Positions 33,475 to 44,200 of a stretch of DNA of 64,000 bases are shown in pieces. The position numbers and the translations under genes are program-made. The notes beneath the pieces are model-generated. The model made no database searches. It was not told the DNA's origin and saw only the letters and a list, made by a program, of their open reading frames with translations. The stretch covers positions 496,001 to 560,000 of the forward strand of contig MCGO01000014.1 of the NCBI GenBank assembly GCA_002104985.1. Reading direction: 5' to 3'. The DNA is from Rhizoclosmatium globosum (lineage: Eukaryota; Chytridiomycota; Chytridiomycetes; Chytridiales; Chytriomycetaceae). The number at the start of each line of letters is the position of its first letter. Position 1 is the stretch's first letter.

Positions 33475-34857
33475 TTACTTCTTGGAAGAGGGGCCGCGCT
33501 TGTCCTTGCATCTGGGTCTGACACAGGTAGGCAAGTGGCAATAAGACTTGCAGTCTTTGGACGCATGAAGAGGGGTCTGGGAACGCTTGCAATGGGAACA
33601 ACCACCAAGAGTGGTGCTTGAGGTACCTTGGCCTGGGGCAGGAGGAGCTCCAACAGAGGAAGTAGAGCCAGAAGCCTTGTTCATCTTGGCTTGGAGTGCA
33701 ACGGCTTTCATGATGGCCTCACGATCAGCCAGAATCAAGGAGTTGGAGGACGATGGAATGTCAAGACGGTCAGACAGCATGGAGGCAAGAGTCTCACGGT
33801 CAAGACCCATCGACATGGCAAAGACCAAGTAGTTGACAACCTGTCCCCAGTACTTGGAGCCTTGGGAGTCGTCCAGGGCCTCCGCAGCAGATCTGAGGGC
33901 AAGACTATCAGCATGGAGCTTGTCTGAAGTGATAGTTGCCGTGGAGAGATTGGCAAAGAAGTGAGCAGCCAAAGTGGTGTAAAGCACCTGAGGAGAAGAG
34001 TGTTAAGAACACATGTCTTCAAGCCAAGCAGGAGTAAAGGGAGAGAAGCTGCCAGTGGACAACATAAAGATTAGTGTCTTGTCTCATAAGAGAGCAAGAG
34101 ACCAATATTCCGAGGCCACAGGCGCCAAGGGGGAAGAGAGGGATGATGGAAGAGAGTGGTAGATGAATGCTGAGCTCCCTTAAGTGGAGGAAGGTGCAAA
34201 CTACAACACTTCGCAGTAATGCGCATCAACGCAACCTCTGTCGCCGAGGGTTTTCAAAAAGTGGGAAAGGAAGGAGGTAGAGGTTGAGGGATGAGGGCGA
34301 GTCCCATCACAGCCCAGCAGAAACAGAAAAGAGAAACAACTACGCTCATACTGCGGTCAAGCAGTTGGTACATACCTTGGGATCCACAGGAAAGAGTGGC
34401 TGGAGACGAGCCTTCTTGGAGGTGGGGCTGGGGCCTTCGTCGTCAGAGTCATCTGGAACCATGTGGACCACTGGGGCAGAGCGAGGGGCCGGTGGCTGGA
34501 TACCCGGATGGATGACCAAAGGAGGGAGAGCATTGAGAAGCAGCTGGGCAGCAGACACAAGGGGGGTGGGAGGACGTTGGCAAGGTTGCGGGCCTGGAAT
34601 TCGCGGAAGGCATCCATGTCCAAGCCGGGAGGGAGGTCTGCGTCCTGGAGGAAAGGAAGGCCCAAGTAGAAGAAGCCGTCTGAGCCGAAGCGAGAGGGTA
34701 GGTCTGGTGTAGCATCGACTACGCATTGGAAGAGGGCGTCGGCGTCGAGAGGGTCGGGAGAGAGGTACGTGCTAAGGAGATTAAGGAGCGGGGGAGTGAG
34801 GGAGGTCCAAGCGAGTTGGAGGACCTTTGTTGTGGCAGGGGTGGGTGGGTTGTTCAT
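33475..34857 (-). pseudogene. DIRS Gag-like ORF, two exons with a frameshift
   Basis: Starts at 34857 (MNNPPTPATTK). The first part runs to about 34570. There, inside a run of six C (minus strand), the sensible frame shifts by one: upstream LANVLPPP, downstream SAAQLLLNALPP. It then reads to PVDPK at 34376. An intron of 388 nt (34375-33988, GTATGT...CTCCTCAG) leads to the second exon, which ends in a zinc-knuckle-like CSHCKRSQTPLHASKDCKSYC and a basic tail at 33475. The homopolymer slip could be a real mutation or a sequencing error. Confidence 0.75.
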
Positions 34858-34906
34858 GTGCGAAGCGCGAAAAGGGGCAAACGGAGTTTGAGGGGAAAAA
34901 TTGTTA

Positions 34907-35327
34907 GATCCAACACCCCCACCTCCACCTCCACTCCCATCTTCCTCCCTCTTCTCATGGATATCATCATCCCCTCCTCCACCACCCCCGACCCTCCAAA
35001 TCACAAACAAAACCCCACAGATAACACTCACATCCCTTGTACCCCTCCTCACGTGCCTCAACCTGTTTGGAGACGTGCAGTCGACGAGGATTCGGGACTT
35101 TTTGGGGACGAGGATGCCGCCGGGGGTTCCTGTGCAGGTGGAGGTGCCTGTGATTGGGGCGGGTGGGGTTTCTGTGAATGTTGTTGTTTCGGTTGGGGAG
35201 GTGAAGGTCTTTGAAGGGGGAAGGTGGTGGAGTGGTTGAGGAGGGGGGTTTTGAGGTGCCGGGACGGAGGAGGGGGTATGTGAAGGGGGATGTTTTTGGT
35301 GGTGGTGCTGGAGTTAAATAAATCTGG
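34907..35327 (+). pseudogene. Truncated ANKRD13 3' copy
   Basis: Nearly identical to 15835-16251: the Pro-rich tracts, the LFGDVQSTR segment and the PPGVPVQVEVPV segment. It lacks the ankyrin half and the start. Near 35215-35225 it is two bases shorter than copy 1, which shifts the frame and ends it early. It abuts the DIRS 5' end at 34906/34907. Confidence 0.88.
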
Positions 35328-36427
35328 TGGACTGTGTGTGTGTATACGTTGAATTATACTTGCTTATACTATGTTGTTTTTTCTCCCCTGAATATTGGCT
35401 ATTTCATGCGTTAGGAACATAAGTCACCCTGATAAAGAAACAGTTGAAAATCTATACGAGAAGACATTCAAATCAGCATTATATCAAAGTCAAATGTCAA
35501 AACAGAGTTACAATATCTTATCAAGGACTGAAGCAGTTATTATTGCGTTGTCTGAACCACAAGACGTGGAGCTGAAACATTTGAATAAGTTTGTTATTCA
35601 ATACATTCGTTGAGAGATTCAGTGACACATGTTGGAGATCACAATGTTCCGTGGGGTTCAGACTTTGAGGGACAGCCCAAACAAGCAGGGATTCCAACTG
35701 CCTTGGAATGATTATCTTGGCAGTGTGAATGTTAGGCCAATCTGCTTCCTAACTGCACAAGATATCGCAAATCCAATTACAATCAAAAGAATGGAAGCTG
35801 TGAAGTGGACTCCACCCGAAAATTCGACTATCCAACACGTCCCAGAACTAGCAGATAAACTACTGGGCATTGAGAGATGGAATTGGATGCAGGAGCGACA
35901 TGCCAAATAGAATAGGTTTGATGGTTTCAGCGTACACAGTGATTCAAAGCGCCTTCGAGACTTTATTTTCGACGCATGGGCGGACTTAAGGTGAATAAGA
36001 GGATTATAATCCTTGAAATATTGGTTTCCCCAAATTCCGTTTGATGATACAAAGAGTCATCCACGCACAGGGAGTCTTGCTTGCATTCAACGAAAGTGGA
36101 AGAAACTCTTATTTTGCTCCTACAAATGATGTTATGAACGTTGCGACTTTGGCCTATGTAAATATTCAACCCCAACTAATCACAGCTTTGAAGGACCACA
36201 AGATGAAAAAGCATGCGTCCAAGCACTTGCTTGGTACTCCAATATAGTAAAAGAATAATATACGGCGAATAGGCGGAATACGCAATATATAAGAGTCCAT
36301 GTTACCGTGATTACTCCGGGAATACGACAGAAAGGAACTGCAGCTTGAAGTGCTCATCATATTATTTTTGGTTTTGTTAAAGTATGATCCGGCAGTTTTC
36401 AACGGCAATGTCAATGGAAGATTGGCA

Positions 36428-36559
36428 CTAAAATTTGGAATGTGCTCCAGTGCAAAGTAAGTGCAATGGCTTGGGTCCAGTTGTCGATGTGGACTTGTGC
36501 TCCTCTGAGTCGTTCAAGCCGATATCTGCGAGAGCGGCTTGTTGTTCGGGAGTGGCCAT
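36428..36559 (-). other. Possible relic N-terminal exon
   Basis: A 43-codon frame starting MATPEQQAALADIGLNDSEE looks like a natural N-terminus. It reads toward ACTGGACCCAAGCC, which is also kept in copy 1 (about 17155-17200) but without this start and with an in-frame stop. It may be a remnant of a gene that lay here before the duplication. No family was recognised. Confidence 0.2.
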
Positions 36560-36591
36560 TGCTGGTTACAAGAGGAAGCTGATCTCCAATC

Positions 36592-36966
36592 CTCCTTCTC
36601 GCCATCGCATCACTTGGATTCTGCCAGGACTCAAGCGTGTCAGGCCTAAATGGGCGATGTGGCGGAAACCTCCTCAATCCAAACACGTGTGCTGCGGGTC
36701 TTGTCTGCTTGCGTCCCTTGAACATGCCTGATGTCGCTGGAACGTGCCAGTACTCTGTGGCGGGTGTCAGTGGAGCAACTGGTGCTACGGACACTCAAAC
36801 TGTGGGTGCAACTGTGGTGGCAACTGCCTCTGCTACAGCTGCCACTACTTCGAATGCTGCTGCTACAGCCGCTTCCACTTCCCCTTCCACTACGAAGGTT
36901 GCTAGTTTTGGTACCAGCGCCACATTCTCTTTGGCAGCGGCTGCTATCACATTCATCATGGCTTAA
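36592..36966 (+). pseudogene. Broken copy of the small secreted gene at 17674
   Basis: From CTTCTCGCCATCGCATCACTTGG to the stop it matches 17686-18063 almost exactly, including the cysteine module, Ser/Thr stalk and hydrophobic tail. The ATG and first codons of the signal peptide are replaced by unrelated sequence, and no upstream ATG restores the frame with a signal peptide. It probably does not yield a secreted product. Confidence 0.85.
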
Positions 36967-37080
36967 AACAAACATCTCTATTGCACTACTCTTTCTGATC
37001 TCGTTAAAGTTTACAAAATCATTCAATAAAATGACGAGATACTAATCTATGAAGTGCCTATTACCTTGTACTTTCGTCTC

Positions 37081-37492
37081 CTGACTTAAATCCCAACGCC
37101 TGAAAGGCCCTGTGTTCAAGAAAGGGTCAAACGTTCCTTGGTGAATCCTGTGTGCAATTCTTTGTAAAGGAATGTCGTAAAAGACTTGTTTGCTAGAGGA
37201 TTGTGGTATTGCCTTCCTATTAGCATTTTCCCCTTCATTTTCAGCTGCCTTCTTAGCTCAGTTGGTTAGATCGCCTGCCTTACAATCCGTGAAGCGACTG
37301 TTTCCTGGTACATCTGTCTACACTGACTTTAATTCCAACGCCTGGAAAGGCTCTCCGTATTCAAGAAAGGGACAAACGCTCCTTGGTAAATCATGTGTGC
37401 AATTCCTTGCAAACGCGTGAAGTGAAATGTTTTTGACGCCAGTGGATTGTGTTATTGCTTTCTTATTGGCACTATCCCCATACCTTTCAGCT
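37081..37492 (+). repeat. Two overlapping half-tRNA (SINE-like) repeat units in tandem
   Basis: Unit one (37081-37279) ends in an intact tRNA-Thr 5' half, 37247-37279. There the sequence leaves the tRNA and runs on as unit two (TTACAATCCGTGAAGCG...), again passing TCAAGAAAGGGACAAACG, CTTGGTAAATCATGTG and TATTGCTTTCTTATTGGCAC, and ends at the complete tRNA-Thr of 37493. Each unit therefore starts with a tRNA A-box region. Confidence 0.8.
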
Positions 37493-37566
37493 GCCTTCTT
37501 AGCTCAGTTGGTTAGATCGCCTGCCTAGTAAGCAGGAGGCCACCAGTTCAAATCTGGTAGAAGGCA
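37493..37566 (+). tRNA. tRNA-Thr (anticodon AGT)
   Basis: Same 74-nt sequence as 6942-7015, all stems intact, preceded by the shared CCTTTCAGCT flank. The spacer 37567-37777 shows no further gene. Confidence 0.95.
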
Positions 37567-37777
37567 CATTTTGCCAAAATTTCGTTTGAATTTGTACTGA
37601 AAACTCCTCCCCTTTTTCATCTGATATTATATACTTTGCACGGGCTGTCTGTTTAAACCGGTTGGAAGTGTATTTTGCTCCAGACAGGCCCCCACGATCA
37701 ACTATTGGCCTCATGAGTTTTTGAAGTCAGCGGATTTTATTCATATCCGAAAGGAAAGGGAAATAGAGAGAAACTTT

Positions 37778-40056
37778 CTACTTGGTAACAGCACCAATCA
37801 ACTCTGGGTTCTCCAAATACTTTTTCCACACTTGCACGAATCGAGCCATGGTAGCACCGTCAACGACACGGTGATCAGCGTTCCATGAAACAGGCATCAA
37901 ACTCTTTCCAACCACAGTCTCAACGCCATTCACAACCTCAAACCGAGGAACCCGTTCTGTCTTACCCAACGCACCAATACATACTTCAGATGTTACACAG
38001 ACAGGATGCATCCAGTTTCCACCAATGGTTCCAATGTTCGAGAGCGTAATAGTTCCTCCAGCCAAATCCGCGGTACTCAATCCCTTCTTGGCAGCCTCCT
38101 TCAACCTATCCAACTCAACCGCGATATCAAGAATCGATTTGTCCTGCACGTTCTTGACATTGGGAACAATCAAACTGCATACGATTAGCAATCCTCGACC
38201 CCAAAAAACACTTTAAAAAAAACACTCACCCAACATTCGTATCCATAGCAACCCCAATATTATGCGCCCCACGATAAACAAGCTTCACATCCGTCCCGTC
38301 CTCCAACACCTTGGCATTCAAAAGCGGATACTCCACCAAAGCAAGACTCAACGCCTTCATGAAAATGGGCATGAACGTGACTTTCGAAACACCCTTGTAC
38401 GGGGACCCTGCCAGATGCTTGTTGAGTGCGTTTCGGAAGGAGATGGCGGCGTCTAGATGTACTGTGTCTGCGTATCCAAAGTGTGGGATTGCGAGGGATT
38501 TTGTCATTTGTTTGAACATTGCTTTTTGGATTGCGGTTAATGGTTTGATTGTTTCTTGGGGGGATTGTTGTGTGGCTGATGGGGATGCTTGAGGTTGGGA
38601 TTGGGAAGGTGGGGTGGTAGTTGCAGGTTTGGCGGATGGTTGTGGTGTTGGGGCGACAGTGGATGGAGTTGGTGCCGGTTGGGATTTGAAGGCAAGGACA
38701 TCTTCCTTTGTGATACGGCCTTCCTTTCCTGTTCCTTTCACGAGAGACAGATCAACACCTTGCTCTTTGGCAAAGTGGCGAACGGCAGGAGTTGCGAGAA
38801 CGTCCGCTTTTGCTCCAGCAGCCCCTTTCCCTGTAGTTGGGGAAGAGAGGGCATTAGCTTTGAAGTTGAGGACGTCTTCGTTGGTGATTCTACCGTTTTT
38901 GCCGGTTCCTTTGACGTGAGCCAGGTTTACTCCGTTTTCACGGGCGACACGGTGAACGCCCGGGGTTGCAAAGATTTCGCCGTGGTTGACAACTTCTGGC
39001 TCAGAGGCAACTGGAGTAGTAGAAGATTCGGCAGCAGACTCTGAAACAGCAGAGGAAGACGCATCTTCCATTTCAATGTCGACCAGGGGAGTGCCAACAC
39101 GGGCCATGTCTCCTTGCTTGTAGTACAGCTTTCCGACAACTCCATCGTATCGAGAGGTAATTTCAACTGAGGCTTTGTCACTTTGGACTTCACAGATCTT
39201 GGTGAATTGTTCGATTTGATCTCCTTCTTTCACAAACCTGTGACAGAGGTTATTAGATTGTTGGAATCTGTTCATTCAGAAATATTTGCCACTCACCATT
39301 GAATTAATTCACATTCTGTAATACCCTCTCCAATATCAGCCAGCAAGAATGGAACCTTCTTCTTCCCACCAGGAACAGACACAGGTTTAGCGGCGGCTGG
39401 AGCTGGAGCTGCTTTCACAGGTGCAGGAGCCTCAACAACTGCTGCTCCGCCTTCCTCTTCAGTTTCAATATCAACCAAAGGAGCTCCGACTCTGGCCATA
39501 TCTCCCTTTTGGTAGTACAACTTTCCAACAACTCCATCATAACGCGACGTGATTTCGACCGATGCTTTATCACTCTGAACCTCACAGATTTTTGTGAACT
39601 GTTCGATACGGTCACCCTCTTTGACAAACCTGTTGTTTGCAAGCGCGTTATTAGATTCACTGCAGGGGTCCACACGGTAGCTACTCACCACTGGATGACT
39701 TCGCATTCGGTGATACCTTCTCCGATATCCGCAAGAAGGAACGGAACCTTTTTGTGGGTTGGTTGAGACGAGTGGAAGCATCGGGCGGGTGTAGCCAGTC
39801 GTTGGAAGGATGGCTGTGTCGCTGGAGCAAAGGCCATTGAAGAAAGAGGAAGGATCTGTGGTTTAATGTCAGGTTATTCAGATCGAATGTCAAGTAGATG
39901 CATAGGAGTGTATGTACCATCCCTCTCTTGGACGGTCCCTTCAACGCGAGGGACGATGCACGTCGAGCGAGACCGGCGATTCTGGTGATTGGAAGCTGAT
40001 TCAAAGAAACGGGTTAGTTGGGACTTGGTTGTGGCTGCCAAAACAGGTCTGACCAT
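37778..40056 (-). CDS. Branched-chain 2-oxoacid dehydrogenase E2 (lipoamide acyltransferase) with doubled domains
   Basis: The mitochondrial acyltransferase core of the branched-chain complex. The likely start at 40056 splices through a 50-nt intron into a basic presequence ([18 protein letters not shown]). Then come two lipoyl domains, each beginning [18 protein letters not shown] and containing the lipoyl-lysine motif QSDKASVEI. Next are two E3-binding domains ([14 protein letters not shown]...[25 protein letters not shown]...[11 protein letters not shown]), a Pro/Ser/Gln linker and the catalytic domain with HRVVDGATM. The SRYDGVV stretch after the lipoyl lysine and WKKYLENPE at the end point to the branched-chain enzyme (DBT) and not pyruvate E2. 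Both lipoyl units are interrupted by an intron at the same place (after the IQW codons). Usual DBT has one lipoyl and one binding domain. Confidence 0.88.
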
Positions 40057-40209
40057 CGGGATGTTTCGGAAACAAATCAAAGAAAGGATCAAAAGCTCCC
40101 GTCTCTTCTCTCATTCCGGCTACAACCTCTATATTAATGTTCCCTCAGAATTACGCATTTATTTATCCATTCAATAGAGCCTCAAATACACGAACCATGC
40201 CATTAGTCT

Positions 40210-41147
40210 TCAATATTCCAGAATAGGTGCTCCAATCTCATCGATACAAGGAATCGTGCATCTCAAGTCGAATACTTTGGCCAGAACGATTTTAAAGATT
40301 TTTTGAACATTGATAGAGTGAGAGGAGCTATTGGAGAAATTAGTTACTGCCTTGTGTCTGTCAGAAGTCGAATCATTTAGTTCCTACCTGCAAAAAATAA
40401 GAGAGGCTTTCATGGCTTTTGCGAATTTACGAGCCTGAAATTCATGAGTTGAGTTCTTCGCTTCCTTTGATATAAAACACCGAACCTGATTTGTGATTTC
40501 CTCCTGTTCGTGTCTGGGAAGTCCAGCGAAATGATCATACTTGGTACCAATAAGAAAGGGAATAGCAGTCTAACATTATGAATGTGAGTCCGTGGATTTA
40601 GAATGGGAATATCCAGTTCCTACCTTGTTAAACCCACGCGCTTGCCTGTACCACTCTTTGATGCTATTCAGGGTATGTTTTCTTGATAGATCAAACATGA
40701 AAAGAATTGCTACAGCGTCGTTGCTGACCAGGGGTAACATATTGACGAATTCTCGTTGACCTGTTAACCTGTCAAACTCCAAACCCCTCGTTTGAGTCGA
40801 AACCAACCTCCCAAATCCCAGATACTGAAGGTTATCTCCGTGTTTCTGATAGATATTGTCTTTTCCATGAAGTTCACACCTGTCTACCTTTGTCAGCGAG
40901 TCTTAAGTCTTCGAATGTTAAATTGATACTGACCAAGTGTTTGAATGTAGTCTTCATCAAATGATCCTTCGACGTATTTGACCATTAGCGATGTTTTTCC
41001 GATCTGGGAGTCGCCAACCATGCCCACTTTGACTAACACACTGTAAGTAGTAAATGTATAAGTGAGGCAAGCAGATGAGAGAACTATATGAATGTCATCA
41101 TACCTATTCTTTCGCGTAGCTTCAGATGTGGATGCTGTGGTTGCCAT
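40210..41147 (-). CDS. SPG1: Ras-like GTPase of the septation/mitotic exit network (Spg1/Tem1)
   Basis: Several short introns are removed by frame. G1 is [14 protein letters not shown], switch I is [16 protein letters not shown]3 is WDLGGQREF, then [25 protein letters not shown]4 is IGTKYD, and the end is a short tail stopping at 40210. [12 protein letters not shown] and the GFNK stretch are signatures of Spg1/Tem1 and separate it from Rab/Ras. In fungi it triggers septum formation or mitotic exit from spindle poles. There is no C-terminal prenylation cysteine, as expected for this family. Confidence 0.9.
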
Positions 41148-41248
41148 GTCGAATGTGGCTTTGATGTGTTTGAGAGAAATAAATTGTCAGCATTTACAAA
41201 ATAAGAACTGAAGTCAAGTTATTATGATGGCAACAAATAAAACGCGAC

Positions 41249-44200
41249 TCAAGACTTTAACGCAAAGAACCTATTCAACTTCTCATCCAACCCAAGTGGT
41301 CTCTCCTCCTTCGGAATGAATGCGAAATTCGAATCAGCACCACGCGAAAGCTCTGCAATATCATACAACAAATCACAATGCTCCCTGAATTTTCCCAACT
41401 CCTTCGCTTTTGCCTCCTGCATCCATTCCTTCGCTTTCGGATTAGTAGCTTGCAAGAACAATCCAACATAATCAGCCGCAGACTTTGTCAAACTCTTGTA
41501 CGGATACTTTGGCCTAAACTTCCCAACATCCGTCAAAGAGTCCATTAACGCGCGAGCAACGGACTGCTCCAAGTATCCAATCAGGGGAAGCTGTCCGATA
41601 TTGATGTTGACGAGTTTCGGGGGAAGTTTTTTGGGGAGTTCGAGGTTTACGTAGTCCCACGGAGTTTTCATAAACTTTTCTAGGGTTTCTTCTGTTGTGA
41701 AGGAGTACAGCTTTCCTTCGTACTCGACGATCAGGTTTGGGTCTCCGGGGAGGATGCTTTCGAATCTACAAACACGTTTGTTACACCCTCGAATACAAAT
41801 GAATGAAATCATGACTAACCCTGGAGGACCGTCACCGAACGTTACTGGGCAGTAACCTTGCAGCTCAAGTTGTCTTGGGAACACAAGAGCAGATGCATCT
41901 CTTCTCTGTGGCAAGGTTTCGGGTAGTTCAGGACCATACGCATACTTTGCTGGGTTTTGCAAAAAGATTCTGAGTTCATCTTCTCCAGCCATTCTGTAGA
42001 ATCGGCCCTGAATAGCATCCAAATCAAAAAGGATTCTCGTATTTTTAATAAAATTACCTGATACTCGGCGGTAAATTTCGTGGAAGGAGCCGGGCCTCTC
42101 ACAAGTTCGCCTTCATTCAAAAGTCGTACTCCACAGTACTCTCCAAACTTGCTCAAATGGTGCTCGACAAATTCAACGCTGATACTAATGTCATTCAACG
42201 GAGCGGCTAATCCTTTTGTCTTCAAGTCCGTGTAATTTTGACGTCGCTTTGTCTCGGATTCGAGATGATGGGCAATAGCTTCCTTGAGGAACCATTTCGA
42301 TTTGGTGCCGTCGATTTCCATCCAGTTTGCGTATTTTACTTGATATAAAGCTTTGAGTGGAGACAAATTCGTTGTGTAAATATCGTTTCGCGTTTGCATT
42401 ATGGACGGGTAGTTCAAATGTGGTGTTTTTAACCTATTCAATTTATCAGTTTAACCTTTTACAATGCAAAAAGAACTTACTTGATATCCATCTTTAAGTC
42501 ATAATCGGCACGAGAGAACATATCTTCCTCAGAAATATTCAGGTTGAAAACCACATGCGGAACAAGACCCATCTTCTCCAAAGCTTTAGCTTGCTCAATT
42601 GTTTGTGGGTAACCATCAAGAACCCATCCCCGAACTTGACAAACGGCTCGTGACGTTACCAACAAAACAGCTTCATTCACAATCTCATCGGGCAGTTCCA
42701 AGCCAGATGTAAGAGTCTCCTGAATCTTGTATGCAAGTTGCAAATGCTCTTTTCCTTGAAGGATACTGTTGATTATAATGGAAATCGTCAAATACACCAT
42801 ATCGTATTCTTTCGCGATTCTCTCCGCTGCAACAGATTTGCCTGCCTTTGGTCTTCCAACAATGCAAATCTGTGGGCGAACTACAGTTTGTGGAGGCGGC
42901 TGGTTAATGTACTCATAAATATTTGCAATAAATTCATCACGATTTTCTTCGTTTCTCAAGTAGTAGATGCAGTCTCTGTAAAGTACTGGTTTGGTTCCTG
43001 TGAGACGGCGAAGCACTGATGAGTTTCTTTTCAAGGAAACAGGACACAAGTTTCCAAACTTGCTGTAGTTCTTGACACCGAGTCTCATGAGGAGCTCTGC
43101 ATCGCGGTATTCAATCTTGATGGCGTTACAAAGCAGACTGCGTCTCTGCAATAGAGTTAAACGGAAAGGTTAAGTCAATAAGCTATGCTTACGTTTTCAA
43201 AAAACTGAGTACAGTTTCGTTTTAAGCTTCCAAGGACAGGGCGGATACATTTGTTGCAGTCGATTTCAATAATAGGAACTGTCCAAGAACTTTCAAATGT
43301 GCTTGTAGCGTCTCCAATTCGCATATTGTCTTTATCAACACTAATAGATGGTTAGTCAAAGGAGGTGAAACGAGATACGTACATATCCAAGAAAGTGTCT
43401 AAAATCTCGCTTTCATGTTCTTCCAGGTTTTTAATTTCCTTTAACACTGATTCGAGAGCTGTAAAATTCTTGTCGCTCTTCACACTTTGATATGTTTTTT
43501 TCGCTGCATCGCGTTTCGCTTTCAACTCCTTCTTGCGTTCCGACATCATCCGGTGTGCGGCAACCTCAGCGTCGATCCGCAAGACCACAACCGCATCCAC
43601 ATAGAGGTTATGCTTTACAACAACTTCAGCCTCCACCTTTGTACGTGGGAACCCTTCCAACAAAAATCCTTTTGAGGCATATGGCTCTTTCTTGAACAAA
43701 CTCGTGATGATATCCTCCACAATAATAGGAGATAAGAGACCAGCGTTTTCTTTCATCATATATTCGATTTCTTCTTTGACTGATTGTTCTGCTGTTGCAG
43801 CAAATTCAAAGACATAGTCCTGGAAACGGACGATGGGAGCTCCCCACTTTTCCAATGCTTTCATACATACGGATTTACCTGCACCTGTGGGACCGAGGAA
43901 GAAAAAGCGAGGAGGTGGAGGTACCATTAAGTGCTGTGTTGAGACGAAATTGTGTGGCTCCATGAGAAATGCATATCTTGCCTCATCACTGCACAAGTAG
44001 TACACTTGTCCCTAAAATATTGGTTATTGATAAGCTGTGGCTGTTGATAAACTAACCATATATTTAACAGCGATATTCGGGTTCCCTTTCTGCAAAATGT
44101 TCACTTGTCTCAACGCAAATGGACAATAATCTTTCGTGCTTCCCATCTCCAAAATAGCTGGCAGCTCTTGGAGCTGCTTCTCCGTCAATTCTTGAGCCTT

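Larger units (their letters stand above)
30240..34906 (-). mobile_element. DIRS-like tyrosine-recombinase retrotransposon, damaged
   Basis: An element in minus orientation with order Gag-like ORF, RT/RNase H/methyltransferase-like ORF, YR ORF. The 5' boundary is at 34906/34907, where ANKRD13-derived sequence begins abruptly. The 3' end is lost: the YR gene stops near 30247 before its last catalytic residues, and no terminal inverted repeats or internal complementary region could be found. The Gag frame carries a one-base slip. The RT ORF is intact. The element is unlikely to move on its own. Confidence 0.85.
34907..37280. repeat. Segmental duplication, copy 2 (decayed)
   Basis: Same order as 15835-18368: ANKRD13 tail, spacer (CCCCTGAATATTGGCTA..., AAGTCAAATGTCAAAACAGAG), a diverged middle, a broken secreted gene and a half-tRNA repeat. 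The middle (35600-36250) is longer than in copy 1 and holds open frames at 35629-35910 and 36041-36247 with no recognised family. Confidence 0.9.

Noticed and set aside
34357..35061. Long minus-strand frame continuing from DIRS Gag into the ANKRD13 copy
   Set aside because: The part right of 34906 is antisense of the duplicated ANKRD13 tail; the element ends there, so this is a chance fusion of frames.
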